64,000 nt of DNA. Origin: Streptococcaceae bacterium AF77-01CM03A (GTDB taxonomy: Bacteria > Bacillota > Bacilli > Lactobacillales > Streptococcaceae). The translations under genes were made by a program, and so were the position numbers. Positions 18,026-26,830 of this stretch are shown here, piece by piece. Numbering within the stretch: the first letter of the stretch is position 1; each line of letters opens with the position of its first letter. A model generated the notes under the pieces. It was not told the origin of the DNA, made no database searches, and saw only the letters and a program-made list of their open reading frames with translations. The stretch lies in NCBI GenBank assembly GCA_027665725.1, contig JAQDDS010000001.1:248001-312000 (forward strand). Reading direction: 5' to 3'.

Positions 18026-18754
18026 ATGGAACTATTTAAAACATGGAAGAAATATATGGTTCTCTATGGTCTTAAATCTCAAATCGGAACTGTCTACCGA
18101 AACAGTGATAGGACAACAAGCTTTTATGATGTTGGAAATTTTCTATACCTAACAGGGGAGTTGGATTCCAGATTTTGGGAAGATTTTGTTAGGCAAAATG
18201 GTTTAGATTATAAGATTATTATCTCAGAAGACACTAAGTGGCAAAATTTTCTGCATCGGCAAGATGGGTTAATTTCTTTTACTCGCTATTCTTTTAAGGA
18301 TAAGGCAAATTTTCAAGTTGAACTTCTAAATGATCTAGTTACTCATATAGAGGAAGGTTACAATCTTGTACCTATTGATAATCGTATTTATAACAGCCTT
18401 TCTGAGGAAGAATGGTCACAAGATTTACAAGGGGATTTTGAGTCCTACCAAGATTTTGCTTTAAAAGGTGGATTTGGCTTTGTTATTCTTAAAAACAATG
18501 AAGTGATTGCTGGGATTTCCTCAGGGTTAGTTTACCACGGAGCAGTTGAAGTGGAAGTTGCAACTAGGCCAGACAAACAAGGAAATGGATTTGCTAAAAA
18601 GCTTGGTGCTGCAATGATTCTAGAGAGTTTAAATAGAGATATGTTTCCACTTTGGAATGCTCATAACGAGGCTTCCAAAAAAGTAGCAGAATTTTTAGGA
18701 TATGAGTTAGTTGAACCTTATGAAGCTTTTGAACTAGAGGAAAGTGTCGTATAA
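18026..18754 (+). CDS. GNAT family N-acetyltransferase
   Basis: This 242-residue protein has its C-terminal half in the GNAT fold: FGFVILKNNEVIAGISS, then the acetyl-CoA loop VATRPDKQGNGFAKKLG and LWNAHNEASKKVAEFLGYEL. The N-terminal half (about 110 residues) resembles the GNAT_acetyltr_2 extension. Substrate unknown. It begins eight bases after the NUDIX frame and continues the same run of genes. Confidence 0.82.
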   Translation: MELFKTWKKYMVLYGLKSQIGTVYRNSDRTTSFYDVGNFLYLTGELDSRFWEDFVRQNGLDYKIIISEDTKWQNFLHRQDGLISFTRYSFKDKANFQVELLNDLVTHIEEGYNLVPIDNRIYNSLSEEEWSQDLQGDFESYQDFALKGGFGFVILKNNEVIAGISSGLVYHGAVEVEVATRPDKQGNGFAKKLGAAMILESLNRDMFPLWNAHNEASKKVAEFLGYELVEPYEAFELEESVV

Positions 18755-18795
18755 TGATATCTGATATTGTATCTTTTAAGACGAGGTGAATGAAC

Positions 18796-19644
18796 ATGTA
18801 TAATCAACTAGCTCTTAGTGGCGAAAAAATTGTTGAAAAAGTTTATCCCCATTTATTGCACCACGTCGGCTTGATTCGTGGGGAATACTTGTTGAGAGAA
18901 CTAAACCAAAACATACTATTACCAAATTGTCAGCAATTTGTGAAAGATTATCTAGACACTATTTGTCATTTGTACTCAGATGAAGAAGTCTGGTATCGCT
19001 TTTCAGAGTTAACAAATGCAGAAGCAAATATTCTAGACGGGACTAAAGAGTATTTTGACGAACGCCACCCCTTATTTGGATACAGAGGTATCAGGCGTTT
19101 GTTGGCGTGTCCAGATGAATTTCAGGCTGAGACAAATGTTGTTACAGAAGTTTTTCAAACCAAACCCAATCTGTCTGTTATTTTTCCTTTTGTCAATGAT
19201 GCCGAACAATTAAAACAAGCTATTACAGTATTGCGTCAGTATGGTTTTACCGGGAAAGTCGGCACAATGATTGAATTGCCGTCAGCTTATTTTGACTTGG
19301 ACAGGATACTGGAAACGGGTATTTCAAAGATTATAGTTGGAATGAATGATTTGACTTCTTTTGTTTTTGCGACTGTGAGAAACAGTCAATGGCATGATAT
19401 GGAAAGTCCAATAATGTTAGATATGCTGAGAGATATGCAGGATAAAGCAAGGATGAAAAAGATTGACTTTGCTGTAGCAGGCTATCTGAATGCTTCTTTC
19501 ATACAAAAAATGAATCAAATGGATATCAAGTGTATTATCCACTACAGTTCTATTCCAGAGATTTTTGATTTAGAGATTGACCATCCAGACCATCTCAAAC
19601 TTATAAAAGAAGTAAGTAAAAAATTACAAAGGAGCAACCCATGA
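18796..19644 (+). CDS. orphan PEP-utilising enzyme barrel (PtsI/PpsA C-terminal-like)
   Basis: The 282 residues align with the C-terminal TIM barrel of PEP-utilising enzymes: VGLIRGEYLL (IGLxRTEFL), FGYRGIRRLL (GWRAIR), MIELPSA (MVETPAA) and GMNDLTS (GTNDLTQ). The phosphohistidine swivel domain is absent, and the catalytic GMCGE cysteine is replaced in VAGYLNAS. It probably binds PEP or a similar ligand without normal phosphotransfer (inference). ATG 18796 is seven bases after GAGGTG and preferred over ATG 18790. Its stop overlaps the ASCH gene start. Confidence 0.75.
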   Translation: MYNQLALSGEKIVEKVYPHLLHHVGLIRGEYLLRELNQNILLPNCQQFVKDYLDTICHLYSDEEVWYRFSELTNAEANILDGTKEYFDERHPLFGYRGIRRLLACPDEFQAETNVVTEVFQTKPNLSVIFPFVNDAEQLKQAITVLRQYGFTGKVGTMIELPSAYFDLDRILETGISKIIVGMNDLTSFVFATVRNSQWHDMESPIMLDMLRDMQDKARMKKIDFAVAGYLNASFIQKMNQMDIKCIIHYSSIPEIFDLEIDHPDHLKLIKEVSKKLQRSNP

Positions 19645-20081
19645 CACCGCAAGAAATGTGGAATGCATACAAGAGAATCAATCCCTTGATCGGAGATGAA
19701 ATCGACGCTTGGGCTTTTGGAGTGGAACCAGACCTTTTAGCGGATCTGGTCTTTAGAGGCGAAAAAACAGCAACTGCCTCAGCCTACGATCTCTACGCAC
19801 TAGAGGACGAACCCCTTCCACGAGAAGGGACCTTCGATGTCATTTTAGATAGTCAAAACCAGGCTGTTTGCATTGTCAAAATTACAAAGGTTTCCGTTCA
19901 GCCTTTCCATCAAGTGTCAGCCGACCATGCCTACAAGGAAGGCGAAGGAGATAAATCTTTGGCTTACTGGCGTCAGGTTCATGAGGAGTTTTTTACGGAG
20001 TGGCTGGAGGAAGCTGGTCTGACTTTTACACCTGACAGCAAGGTTGTTTTAGAAGAATTTCGCAAGGTATACCCTCTATAG
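19641..20081 (+). CDS. ASCH domain protein (YqfB/DUF984-like)
   Basis: This 146-residue single ASCH domain contains the family motif GEKTATAS (about residue 50), a second strand with FDVILDSQNQAVCIVKITKV and EGEGDKSLAYWR. ASCH domains are PUA-like and bind RNA or act on modified nucleosides; the E. coli relative YqfB is an amidohydrolase on N4-acetylcytidine. ATGA overlap couples it to the PEP-utiliser gene. Confidence 0.85.
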   Translation: MTPQEMWNAYKRINPLIGDEIDAWAFGVEPDLLADLVFRGEKTATASAYDLYALEDEPLPREGTFDVILDSQNQAVCIVKITKVSVQPFHQVSADHAYKEGEGDKSLAYWRQVHEEFFTEWLEEAGLTFTPDSKVVLEEFRKVYPL

Positions 20082-20117
20082 ATTGCTATAAGGAAGGAAG
20101 TTTTGGAAATCATTATC

Positions 20118-20136
20118 CAAAGCTTTTTTCTGACTT
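20118..20136 (+). repeat. left copy of a 19-bp direct repeat flanking the surface-protein module
   Basis: CAAAGCTTTTTTCTGACTT here is identical to 23411-23429, and both are followed a few bases later by TGATAAAA. The right copy lies in the pepN upstream region. Confidence 0.75.
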
Positions 20137-20157
20137 TAAATGATAAAACGAGTAAAC

Positions 20158-20185
20158 AAAAAGCGGACAGTCATGTCCGCTTTTT
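20158..20185. terminator. bidirectional terminator between ASCH and surface-protein genes
   Basis: A perfect 12-bp stem AAAAAGCGGACA / TGTCCGCTTTTT with a four-base loop separates convergent genes. Confidence 0.9.
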
Positions 20186-20271
20186 GAATCTAACAAGTAA
20201 AGTTATTGGATAAAGTTTTCAAAGATAGTTATCTTTAAAATCCCTATTCATATCCCTTCTACATTGGTTGA

Positions 20272-22836
20272 TTATTTTTTACGATAATGTAAAACTGTTC
20301 CTACAGCTACGATAAGCATTGCAACACCAGCAACAGAAACAATTAGGCTATTACGTTCACCAGTATTTGGAAGTCCTGGTTTGTCTTCAGTTGTTGTTGT
20401 AGCTCCAGTTGTTGTTGTAACTCCTGAAGGAGCTTCAGTAGTAGTTGGAGCCTCAGTTGTTGTTGTAACTTCTGAAGGAGCTTCAGTTGTTGTTGGGGCT
20501 TCAGTTGTTGTTGTAACTTCTGAAGGAGCTTCAGTAGTAGTTGGAGCCTCAGTAGTTGTTGGGGCTTCAGTCGTTTTTGGAGCTTCAGTAGTAGTTGGAG
20601 CTTCAGTAGTAGTTGGAGCTTCAGTAGTTGTTGGAGCTTCAGTAGTAGTTGGAGCCTCAGTAGTAGTTGGAGCCTCAGTAGTAGTTGGAGCCTCAGTAGT
20701 AGTTGGAGCTTCAGTAGTAGTTGGAGCTTCAGTAGTAGTTGGAGCCTCAGTAGTTGTTGGAGCTTCAGTAGTAGTTGGAGCTTCAGTAGTAGTTGGAGCT
20801 TCAGTAGTAGTTGGAGCTTCAGTAGTAGTTGGAGCTTCAGTAGTAGTTGGAGCTTCAGTAGTAGTTGGAGCTTCAGTAGTAGTTGGAGCTTCAGTAGTAG
20901 TTGGAGCTTCAGTAGTAGTTGGAGCTTCAGTAGTAGTTGGAGCTTCAGTAGTAGTTGGAGCTTCAGTAGTAGTTGGAGCTTCAGTAGTAGTTGGAGCTTC
21001 AGTAGTAGTTGGAGCTTCAGTAGTAGTTGGAGCTTCAGTAGTAGTTGGAGCTTCAGTAGTAGTTGGAGCTTCAGTAGTAGTTGGAGCTTCAGTAGTAGTT
21101 GGAGCTTCAGTAGTAGTTGGAGCTTCAGTAGTAGTTGGAGCTTCAGTAGTAGTTGGAGCTTCAGTAGTAGTTGGAGCTTCAGTAGTAGTTGGAGCTTCAG
21201 TAGTAGTTGGAGCTTCAGTAGTAGTTGGAGCTTCAGTAGTAGTTGGAGCTTCAGTAGTAGTTGGAGCTTCAGTAGTAGTTGGAGCTTCAGTAGTAGTTGG
21301 AGCTTCAGTAGTAGTTGGAGCTTCAGTAGTAGTTGGAGCTTCAGTAGTAGTTGGAGCTTCAGTAGTAGTTGGAGCTTCAGTAGTAGTTGGAGCTTCAGTA
21401 GTAGTTGGAGCTTCAGTAGTAGTTGGAGCCTCAGTAGTAGTTGGAGCTTCAGTAGTAGTTGGAGCCTCAGTTGTTGTTGGGGCTTCAGTAGTTGTTGTAG
21501 TTGGTTTGTTTGATGTGTTGACGACCTTAATTACGTTTGCATCATCAATTTTTTCAACTTTAGAAGTGTAACCTTCAGGTGTATTTGTTTCCACTACTGA
21601 GTACTCAATCTTCTTACCGTCTTTGATACCTGGCAAATTAGTGAATGCTGCTTTCCAATCAGAAGCTTTTGTAAGAGTTTGTGTCATCCCTTCCAAAGCT
21701 TGGCCATCAGCATATAATTGAACAGTGATATCTTTACGGTCAGATTCTTCGTCACCAACCCACTCTTTCTGAACTGTCACAGTTGTATCACCAGATACCC
21801 AGAATTTCAACTCATTATTGTTCCAGAAAGCTGGATCAGTTTGAGGTGTTGTGATTTCATCAGCTGTCAAGGTTGCATTGTTGTCAACACGGATGGTTGT
21901 CTTAGGAATGATTGTTTGGTATTCAACGATTAATTCTTCGTCCGTAGCTGTTTTGAAAACATCACTTACGTCTGATAAATTAACGGTAAATCCATTTCCG
22001 TCTGCATCGAATTTCACATGTTTCCAGAAATCCCAACCTGAAGCAACCACTTGTCCACCTTTTCTCAATGTGAATGATGGTTTCAAGTAAGTTCCAACGA
22101 AGAATTCACTTGCAGCGTGGTTTGCAGCAGGAGCAAAAGTGATTTTTGAGTAATCGACGGCTGGAGCTTGGATTTTATCTGATACAACAGGGTTTGTGAT
22201 GGCTTGTTTTTTACCATCTCCATTGATACGGATAAACCATTTTGTTAGATAGTAGTCATCTCCAACATTCATCCAAGCATAGTTTTCAGAAACATCCAAT
22301 TTGAATGTCTTAGATACATAGTCACCTGTAAGGTTGTATTTATTCAATACTGATTCAAATACGCCAGGTCCATCAGGGCGTGTAATGATGACAGATTCTG
22401 AACCGACTTTAGAAGTGGCGGTCTTGTTTCCAGGATTTCCTGGAGTGCTATCCCACACTGCTCGGTATTGGAACCCACCCTTAACATTTTGGTTCATGGA
22501 TTCGATTGCTTTTTTAAAAGTAAAAGTAATCTTCTTGTTTGTCATTGACAAGGTAGCTACTTCAGCACCGTTGGCTTGAAGTGATTGCGTAGCGAGTTCT
22601 GTGATATTTAAACCTTCGGGAGCATCGATGGTAAAAGTATCTCCTTCTTTAACAGATTTACCTGTTAAGTCCCATTCAAAAGAAAATGTGACCTTTTGAC
22701 CAGATGTATCTGCTTTAAGGTTTGTAATAGTGGGAGTGACAGTTGCTGCAGAAACTGGCTTGATGATTGACAAACCAAGAGCAACTACACTGAACATTGC
22801 TACAAACGCGAATAATTTTTTATAGAAAGTTTTCAC
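20272..22836 (-). CDS. LPXTG wall-anchored surface protein with collagen-binding-type head, Cna-B domain and TTEAPT repeats
   Basis: This protein of about 854 residues has a signal peptide (cleavage near VSA-A, residue 30), an adhesin-like head of about 320 residues built of strands (SpaA/Cna A-region style), a Cna-B domain (about 350-445; VTVQKEW...YSVVETNTPEGY...VNT, compatible with an isopeptide bond), a stalk of about 60 hexapeptides of TTEAPT type, and LPNTGE, a hydrophobic helix and RKK for sortase A. A GTG start (22836) follows GGAGG and gives a normal signal peptide; the longer ORF begins without support. It probably binds a host or bacterial ligand (inference). It stands alone, opposite to its neighbours. 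Confidence 0.88.
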   Translation of the reverse strand: MKTFYKKLFAFVAMFSVVALGLSIIKPVSAATVTPTITNLKADTSGQKVTFSFEWDLTGKSVKEGDTFTIDAPEGLNITELATQSLQANGAEVATLSMTNKKITFTFKKAIESMNQNVKGGFQYRAVWDSTPGNPGNKTATSKVGSESVIITRPDGPGVFESVLNKYNLTGDYVSKTFKLDVSENYAWMNVGDDYYLTKWFIRINGDGKKQAITNPVVSDKIQAPAVDYSKITFAPAANHAASEFFVGTYLKPSFTLRKGGQVVASGWDFWKHVKFDADGNGFTVNLSDVSDVFKTATDEELIVEYQTIIPKTTIRVDNNATLTADEITTPQTDPAFWNNNELKFWVSGDTTVTVQKEWVGDEESDRKDITVQLYADGQALEGMTQTLTKASDWKAAFTNLPGIKDGKKIEYSVVETNTPEGYTSKVEKIDDANVIKVVNTSNKPTTTTTEAPTTTEAPTTTEAPTTTEAPTTTEAPTTTEAPTTTEAPTTTEAPTTTEAPTTTEAPTTTEAPTTTEAPTTTEAPTTTEAPTTTEAPTTTEAPTTTEAPTTTEAPTTTEAPTTTEAPTTTEAPTTTEAPTTTEAPTTTEAPTTTEAPTTTEAPTTTEAPTTTEAPTTTEAPTTTEAPTTTEAPTTTEAPTTTEAPTTTEAPTTTEAPTTTEAPTTTEAPTTTEAPTTTEAPTTTEAPTTTEAPTTTEAPTTTEAPTTTEAPTTTEAPTTTEAPTTTEAPTTTEAPTTTEAPTTTEAPTTTEAPKTTEAPTTTEAPTTTEAPSEVTTTTEAPTTTEAPSEVTTTTEAPTTTEAPSGVTTTTGATTTTEDKPGLPNTGERNSLIVSVAGVAMLIVAVGTVLHYRKK
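20400..21494 (-). repeat. 18-bp tandem repeat array encoding TTEAPT
   Basis: About 60 copies of an 18-base unit (gcttcagtagtagttgga on the plus strand). From about 20580 to 21490 the copies are nearly identical in DNA and only Gly/Ala-codon third positions change (gct/gcc, gta/gtt). Near the C-terminal end SEV insertions and one K replace the unit. Copy number should change easily by slippage or recombination. Confidence 0.95.
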
Positions 22837-23496
22837 TTGTTCCTCCATTCCTTTCTTCCAGAAAATCTTCTTGTTTGGTAATAACAACCAAAATGTTGAT
22901 TTATATCTTTTAATAAAATTGACAGTCCTACTCTGACGAATAATCCTTTCTTTATTGCAGTTTACTCCAGCTCCAGTGAAGATAAATTAATGCAATAGTT
23001 TTGAGACTCCGTATGTTATCAACTACTTTACATTTAGAGTAACTATTAGACGTAAAAGGGATTTTCTGCTAGTTTATTTCATGGATGTGAATCCAATATT
23101 TAAAAAATAACCAATGAATTTTTTTAATATTGGATTCGCTTCTGAAGAAAACTAAAAATAGAAGTGCAATATATTAAAAAAGACATAATGATTGTCATAG
23201 ATTAAGTATTAATATACCAAACACACTAATTTTAGCACTAACGTATGCATTAGTCAAAGAAATTGATGCGAATTTCCTATAAATTTTGGTGTTTTTTGCT
23301 CGTTTTTACAAAATACCAAAACAGGCTTAAAATATAGAAATTCTAGGCGTTCACAAAACCATTTTCTTATTATTTGAGTTCAAAAAGACAAAAATGTATA
23401 AATGAACTTTCAAAGCTTTTTTCTGACTTAAAATATGATAAAATAGGTATGTTTGAACTAGAGCATTCGCTCAGAAATTTAGAATAGGAGAATATG
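22837..23496. other. AT-rich spacer between the surface-protein gene and pepN
   Basis: No gene is seen. The spacer holds an inverted repeat (GAATCCAATATT 23089-23100 with its complement 23125-23136, extended by A and T runs), the right 19-bp direct repeat (23411-23429) and an extended -10 TGATAAAAT (23436-23444) for pepN. The divergent promoter of the surface-protein gene must lie here but is not clear. Confidence 0.6.
23411..23429 (+). repeat. right copy of the 19-bp direct repeat, in the pepN upstream region
   Basis: Identical to 20118-20136; the pepN extended -10 follows directly. Confidence 0.75.
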
Positions 23497-26043
23497 ATGC
23501 AAGCAGTAGAACATTATATCGAAAAATTTGTTCCTGGACATTATGATTTGTTTTTAGACTTGAGTCGTGAGACCAAGACGTTTTCAGGAAAAGTAACCAT
23601 TACTGGTCAAGCTAAAAGTGACCGTATTTCTCTTCACCAAAAGGACTTGGAGATTGCTTCTGTTGAAGTAGCAGGACAAGATCGTCCTTTTACAGTTGAT
23701 AATGAAAACGAAGCTCTTCATATCGAACTTACAGAAGCAGGTTCAGTTGAATTGGTTATTGCTTTTTCAGGTAAAATTACTGACAACATGACAGGAATCT
23801 ATCCATCATACTACACAGTTGATGGAGTTAAGAAGGAAGTTTTGTCGACTCAGTTTGAGAGCCACTTTGCCCGTGAAGCCTTCCCATGTGTGGATGAGCC
23901 AGAAGCTAAAGCAACCTTTGACCTAGCACTTCGCTTTGACCAAGCAGAAGGCGAACTTGCCTTGTCAAACATGCCTGAGATTGATGTTGAAAATCGCAAG
24001 GAAACTGGCATCTGGAGGTTTGAAACTACACCTCGAATGTCCTCATACTTGCTAGCTTTCGTAGCTGGTGATTTGCAAGGGGTGACCGCTAAAACTAAAA
24101 ATGGTACTTTGGTAGGTGTTTACTCAACCAAGGCGCATCCACTTTCAAACCTGGAGTTTTCATTAGATATCGCTGTTCGCTCAATCGAGTTTTACGAAGA
24201 TTACTATGGAGTTAAGTACCCAATCCCTCAATCTCTCCACATCGCCCTTCCTGACTTCTCAGCTGGTGCTATGGAAAACTGGGGTCTTGTGACTTATCGT
24301 GAAGTTTACTTGGTTGTGGATGAGAACTCAACCTTTGCCAGCCGTCAACAAGTAGCCCTCGTCATTGCCCACGAGCTTGCTCACCAATGGTTCGGTAACC
24401 TTGTGACTATGAAGTGGTGGGATGACCTTTGGCTCAATGAAAGCTTCGCCAACATGATGGAATACGTTTGTGTGGATGCGATTGAGCCAAGCTGGAATAT
24501 CTTTGAAGACTTCCAAACAAGTGGAGTGCCAGCAGCTCTTAAACGTGATGCAACAGATGGTGTTCAGTCTGTCCACGTTGAAGTTAGCCACCCAGATGAA
24601 ATCAATACGCTCTTTGATGGTGCTATCGTTTATGCGAAGGGTAGCCGTCTCATGCACATGCTTCGTCGTTGGTTAGGAGATGCAGATTTTGCTAAAGGCT
24701 TGCATGCTTACTTTGAAAAACACCAATACGGAAATACTATTGGCCGTGACCTTTGGAATGCACTCGGACAAGCATCTGGTCGTGATGTAGCAGCCTTCAT
24801 GGATTCTTGGTTGGAACAACCTGGCTATCCAGTTTTGACTGCTACAGTTGAAAATGATGTTTTGAAGATTTCTCAAAAACAATTCTTTATCGGTGAACAC
24901 GAAGACAAGAACCGTCTCTGGGTAGTGCCACTGAACAGTAACTGGAAAGGACTACCAGATACTCTGGAAACTGAAAGTATCGAAATTCCTGGCTATGCAG
25001 GACTTCTTGCTGAAAACAAAACAGCTCTTCGTCTTAACACTGAAAATACTGCCCACTACATTACTGACTATCAAGGTCAATTACTGGATGCTATCCTTTC
25101 AGAATTAGTTGAACTTGATAACACAAGTAAGCTTCAAATCGTCCAAGAGCGTCGTTTGCTTGCTGAAGCAGGACATGTATCATATGCAGACTTGTTGCCA
25201 GTCCTTGATAAACTTGCCAAGGAAGAGTCTTACCTGGTTGTTGCTGCAGTTTCTCAAGTTATTTCTGCCCTTGAGCGCTTTATCGATGAAGGAACAGAAG
25301 CTGAAGAAGCCTTTAACACTCTGGTTGCTAAATTGGCCCGTCACAATTATGAGCGACTTGGCTTTGAAGCGAAAGACGGAGAATCAGATGAGGATGAGTT
25401 GGTTCGTCAATTGACCATTTCTATGATGATTCGTTCAAATGATGAAGAAGCTAGTCAAGTAGCAAGTCAAATCTTTGCAGCTCATAAAGAAAATCTTGCA
25501 GGACTTCCAGCAGCTATTCGCTCTCAAGTCCTCATCAATGAGATCAAACATCATGAGACTAAGGAGTTGGTAGCAACTTACCTAGACCTATACACTCATG
25601 CAACAGATGCAGTTTTCAAACGTCAATTAGCAGCTGCGCTTGCATACAGTACAGATGCAGAAAACATCCAAACGCTTATTGCAACTTGGAAGGACAAATT
25701 TGTCGTGAAACCACAAGACCTTTCAGCATGGTACCTCCAATTCCTTGGACACCAAGCTACCCAAGAAACTGTTTGGGTTTGGGCTCGTGAAAACTGGGAT
25801 TGGATCAAGGCGGCCCTTGGTGGAGATATGAGTTTTGACAGCTTTGTCATCTTCCCATCACACATCTTTAAAACAGAACAACGTTTGGCAGAGTATAAGG
25901 CCTTCTTTGAACCACAACTTTCTGACCTCGCTCTTAGCCGTAACATCCGTATGGGTATCAAGGATATCGCGGCTCGCGTTGAATTGATTAAACGTGATAA
26001 AGCAGCAGTTGAAGCAGTTGTTGCACAATATGGCAAGGCTTAA
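23497..26043 (+). CDS. pepN: aminopeptidase N (M1 family)
   Basis: This 848-residue cytosolic metallopeptidase removes N-terminal residues from peptides. The exopeptidase motif GAMENWG (about residue 257) and zinc site HELAHQW (about residue 292, second Glu in NESFANM) are intact, followed by the Tyr region and an ERAP1-like helical C-terminal domain. Length is that of lactic PepN. ATG 23497 is preferred (six bases after AGGAG) over ATG 23494. A strong terminator separates it from ciaR. Confidence 0.96.
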   Translation: MQAVEHYIEKFVPGHYDLFLDLSRETKTFSGKVTITGQAKSDRISLHQKDLEIASVEVAGQDRPFTVDNENEALHIELTEAGSVELVIAFSGKITDNMTGIYPSYYTVDGVKKEVLSTQFESHFAREAFPCVDEPEAKATFDLALRFDQAEGELALSNMPEIDVENRKETGIWRFETTPRMSSYLLAFVAGDLQGVTAKTKNGTLVGVYSTKAHPLSNLEFSLDIAVRSIEFYEDYYGVKYPIPQSLHIALPDFSAGAMENWGLVTYREVYLVVDENSTFASRQQVALVIAHELAHQWFGNLVTMKWWDDLWLNESFANMMEYVCVDAIEPSWNIFEDFQTSGVPAALKRDATDGVQSVHVEVSHPDEINTLFDGAIVYAKGSRLMHMLRRWLGDADFAKGLHAYFEKHQYGNTIGRDLWNALGQASGRDVAAFMDSWLEQPGYPVLTATVENDVLKISQKQFFIGEHEDKNRLWVVPLNSNWKGLPDTLETESIEIPGYAGLLAENKTALRLNTENTAHYITDYQGQLLDAILSELVELDNTSKLQIVQERRLLAEAGHVSYADLLPVLDKLAKEESYLVVAAVSQVISALERFIDEGTEAEEAFNTLVAKLARHNYERLGFEAKDGESDEDELVRQLTISMMIRSNDEEASQVASQIFAAHKENLAGLPAAIRSQVLINEIKHHETKELVATYLDLYTHATDAVFKRQLAAALAYSTDAENIQTLIATWKDKFVVKPQDLSAWYLQFLGHQATQETVWVWARENWDWIKAALGGDMSFDSFVIFPSHIFKTEQRLAEYKAFFEPQLSDLALSRNIRMGIKDIAARVELIKRDKAAVEAVVAQYGKA

Positions 26044-26069
26044 AAACTTCTTGACTAAATAGTATATAA

Positions 26070-26113
26070 AAACTCAACTTTCTCTTAGAAAAACAAGGAA
26101 AGTTGAGTTTTTT
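26070..26113 (+). terminator. pepN terminator
   Basis: AAACTCAACTTTC pairs perfectly with GAAAGTTGAGTTT and a T run follows. Confidence 0.88.
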
Positions 26114-26134
26114 TTAAGATATTTTTGCTATAAT
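26113..26134 (+). promoter_or_regulatory. ciaRH promoter with a CiaR-type half-site
   Basis: TATAAT at 26129-26134 has an extended TGC. TTTAAG at 26113-26118 matches one half of the CiaR target TTTAAG-N5-TTTAAG; the second half would be TTTGCT, a poor match. Autoregulation is known in pneumococcus. Confidence 0.55.
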
Positions 26135-26158
26135 GGATATAATAAGGAGGAATTTTTG

Positions 26159-26830
26159 ATGATTAAAATTCTATTAGTGGAAGATGACCTAGGCCTGTCA
26201 AATTCAGTCTTTGATTTTTTGGATGATTTTGCAGATGTTATGCAGGTATTTGATGGCGAAGAAGGTCTCTACGAGGCTGAAAGTGGCGTCTATGACCTGA
26301 TTCTATTGGACTTGATGTTACCAGAAAAAAATGGTTTCCAAGTCTTAAAAGAACTACGTGAAAAAGGTGTTTCGACCCCTGTTCTCATCATGACAGCCAA
26401 GGAAAGTCTTGATGACAAAGGACATGGGTTTGAGCTGGGAGCAGATGATTATCTAACCAAACCATTTTATCTAGAAGAACTCAAGATGCGTATTCAGGCC
26501 CTCCTCAAACGCTCAGGGAAATTTAACGAAAATACCTTAACGTACGGTGATTTGACAGTCAATCTATCTACTAATGAAGTTAAGGTTCAAGATGCCTCTG
26601 TTGAGCTGCTTGGTAAAGAATTTGAACTATTGGTCTATTTCCTCCAAAACCAAAATGTCATCTTACCAAAAACCCAAATCTTTGACCGTTTATGGGGATT
26701 TGACAGTGACACAACCATTTCCGTTGTAGAAGTTTATGTATCAAAAGTTCGTAAGAAATTGAAAGGTTCAGCCTTTGCTGAAAATCTCCAAACTTTGCGT
26801 AGTGTTGGGTATATTTTAAAACATGTTTAA
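26159..26830 (+). CDS. ciaR: response regulator CiaR
   Basis: This 223-residue OmpR/PhoB-type regulator has receiver acid residues LVEDD, phospho-Asp in [13 protein letters not shown] (about residue 51), Lys in LTKPF, and a winged-helix DNA-binding domain ([15 protein letters not shown]...VSKVRKKLK...RSVGYIL). With CiaH it controls competence, wall stress responses, HtrA and small csRNAs in streptococci. ATG 26159 follows AAGGAGG by eight bases. It overlaps ciaH by eight bases. Confidence 0.96.
   Translation: MIKILLVEDDLGLSNSVFDFLDDFADVMQVFDGEEGLYEAESGVYDLILLDLMLPEKNGFQVLKELREKGVSTPVLIMTAKESLDDKGHGFELGADDYLTKPFYLEELKMRIQALLKRSGKFNENTLTYGDLTVNLSTNEVKVQDASVELLGKEFELLVYFLQNQNVILPKTQIFDRLWGFDSDTTISVVEVYVSKVRKKLKGSAFAENLQTLRSVGYILKHV

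Noticed and set aside
20400-21494. The regular repeat as a CRISPR array
   Set aside because: Units are contiguous 18-mers with no spacers and translate as a hexapeptide stalk in the surface protein.
20381-21571. A 396-codon plus-strand frame encoding GASVVV repeats
   Set aside because: It is the antisense reading of the TTEAPT array. An 18-bp repeat without stops in one frame stays open in others, and there is no ribosome site or sensible protein.
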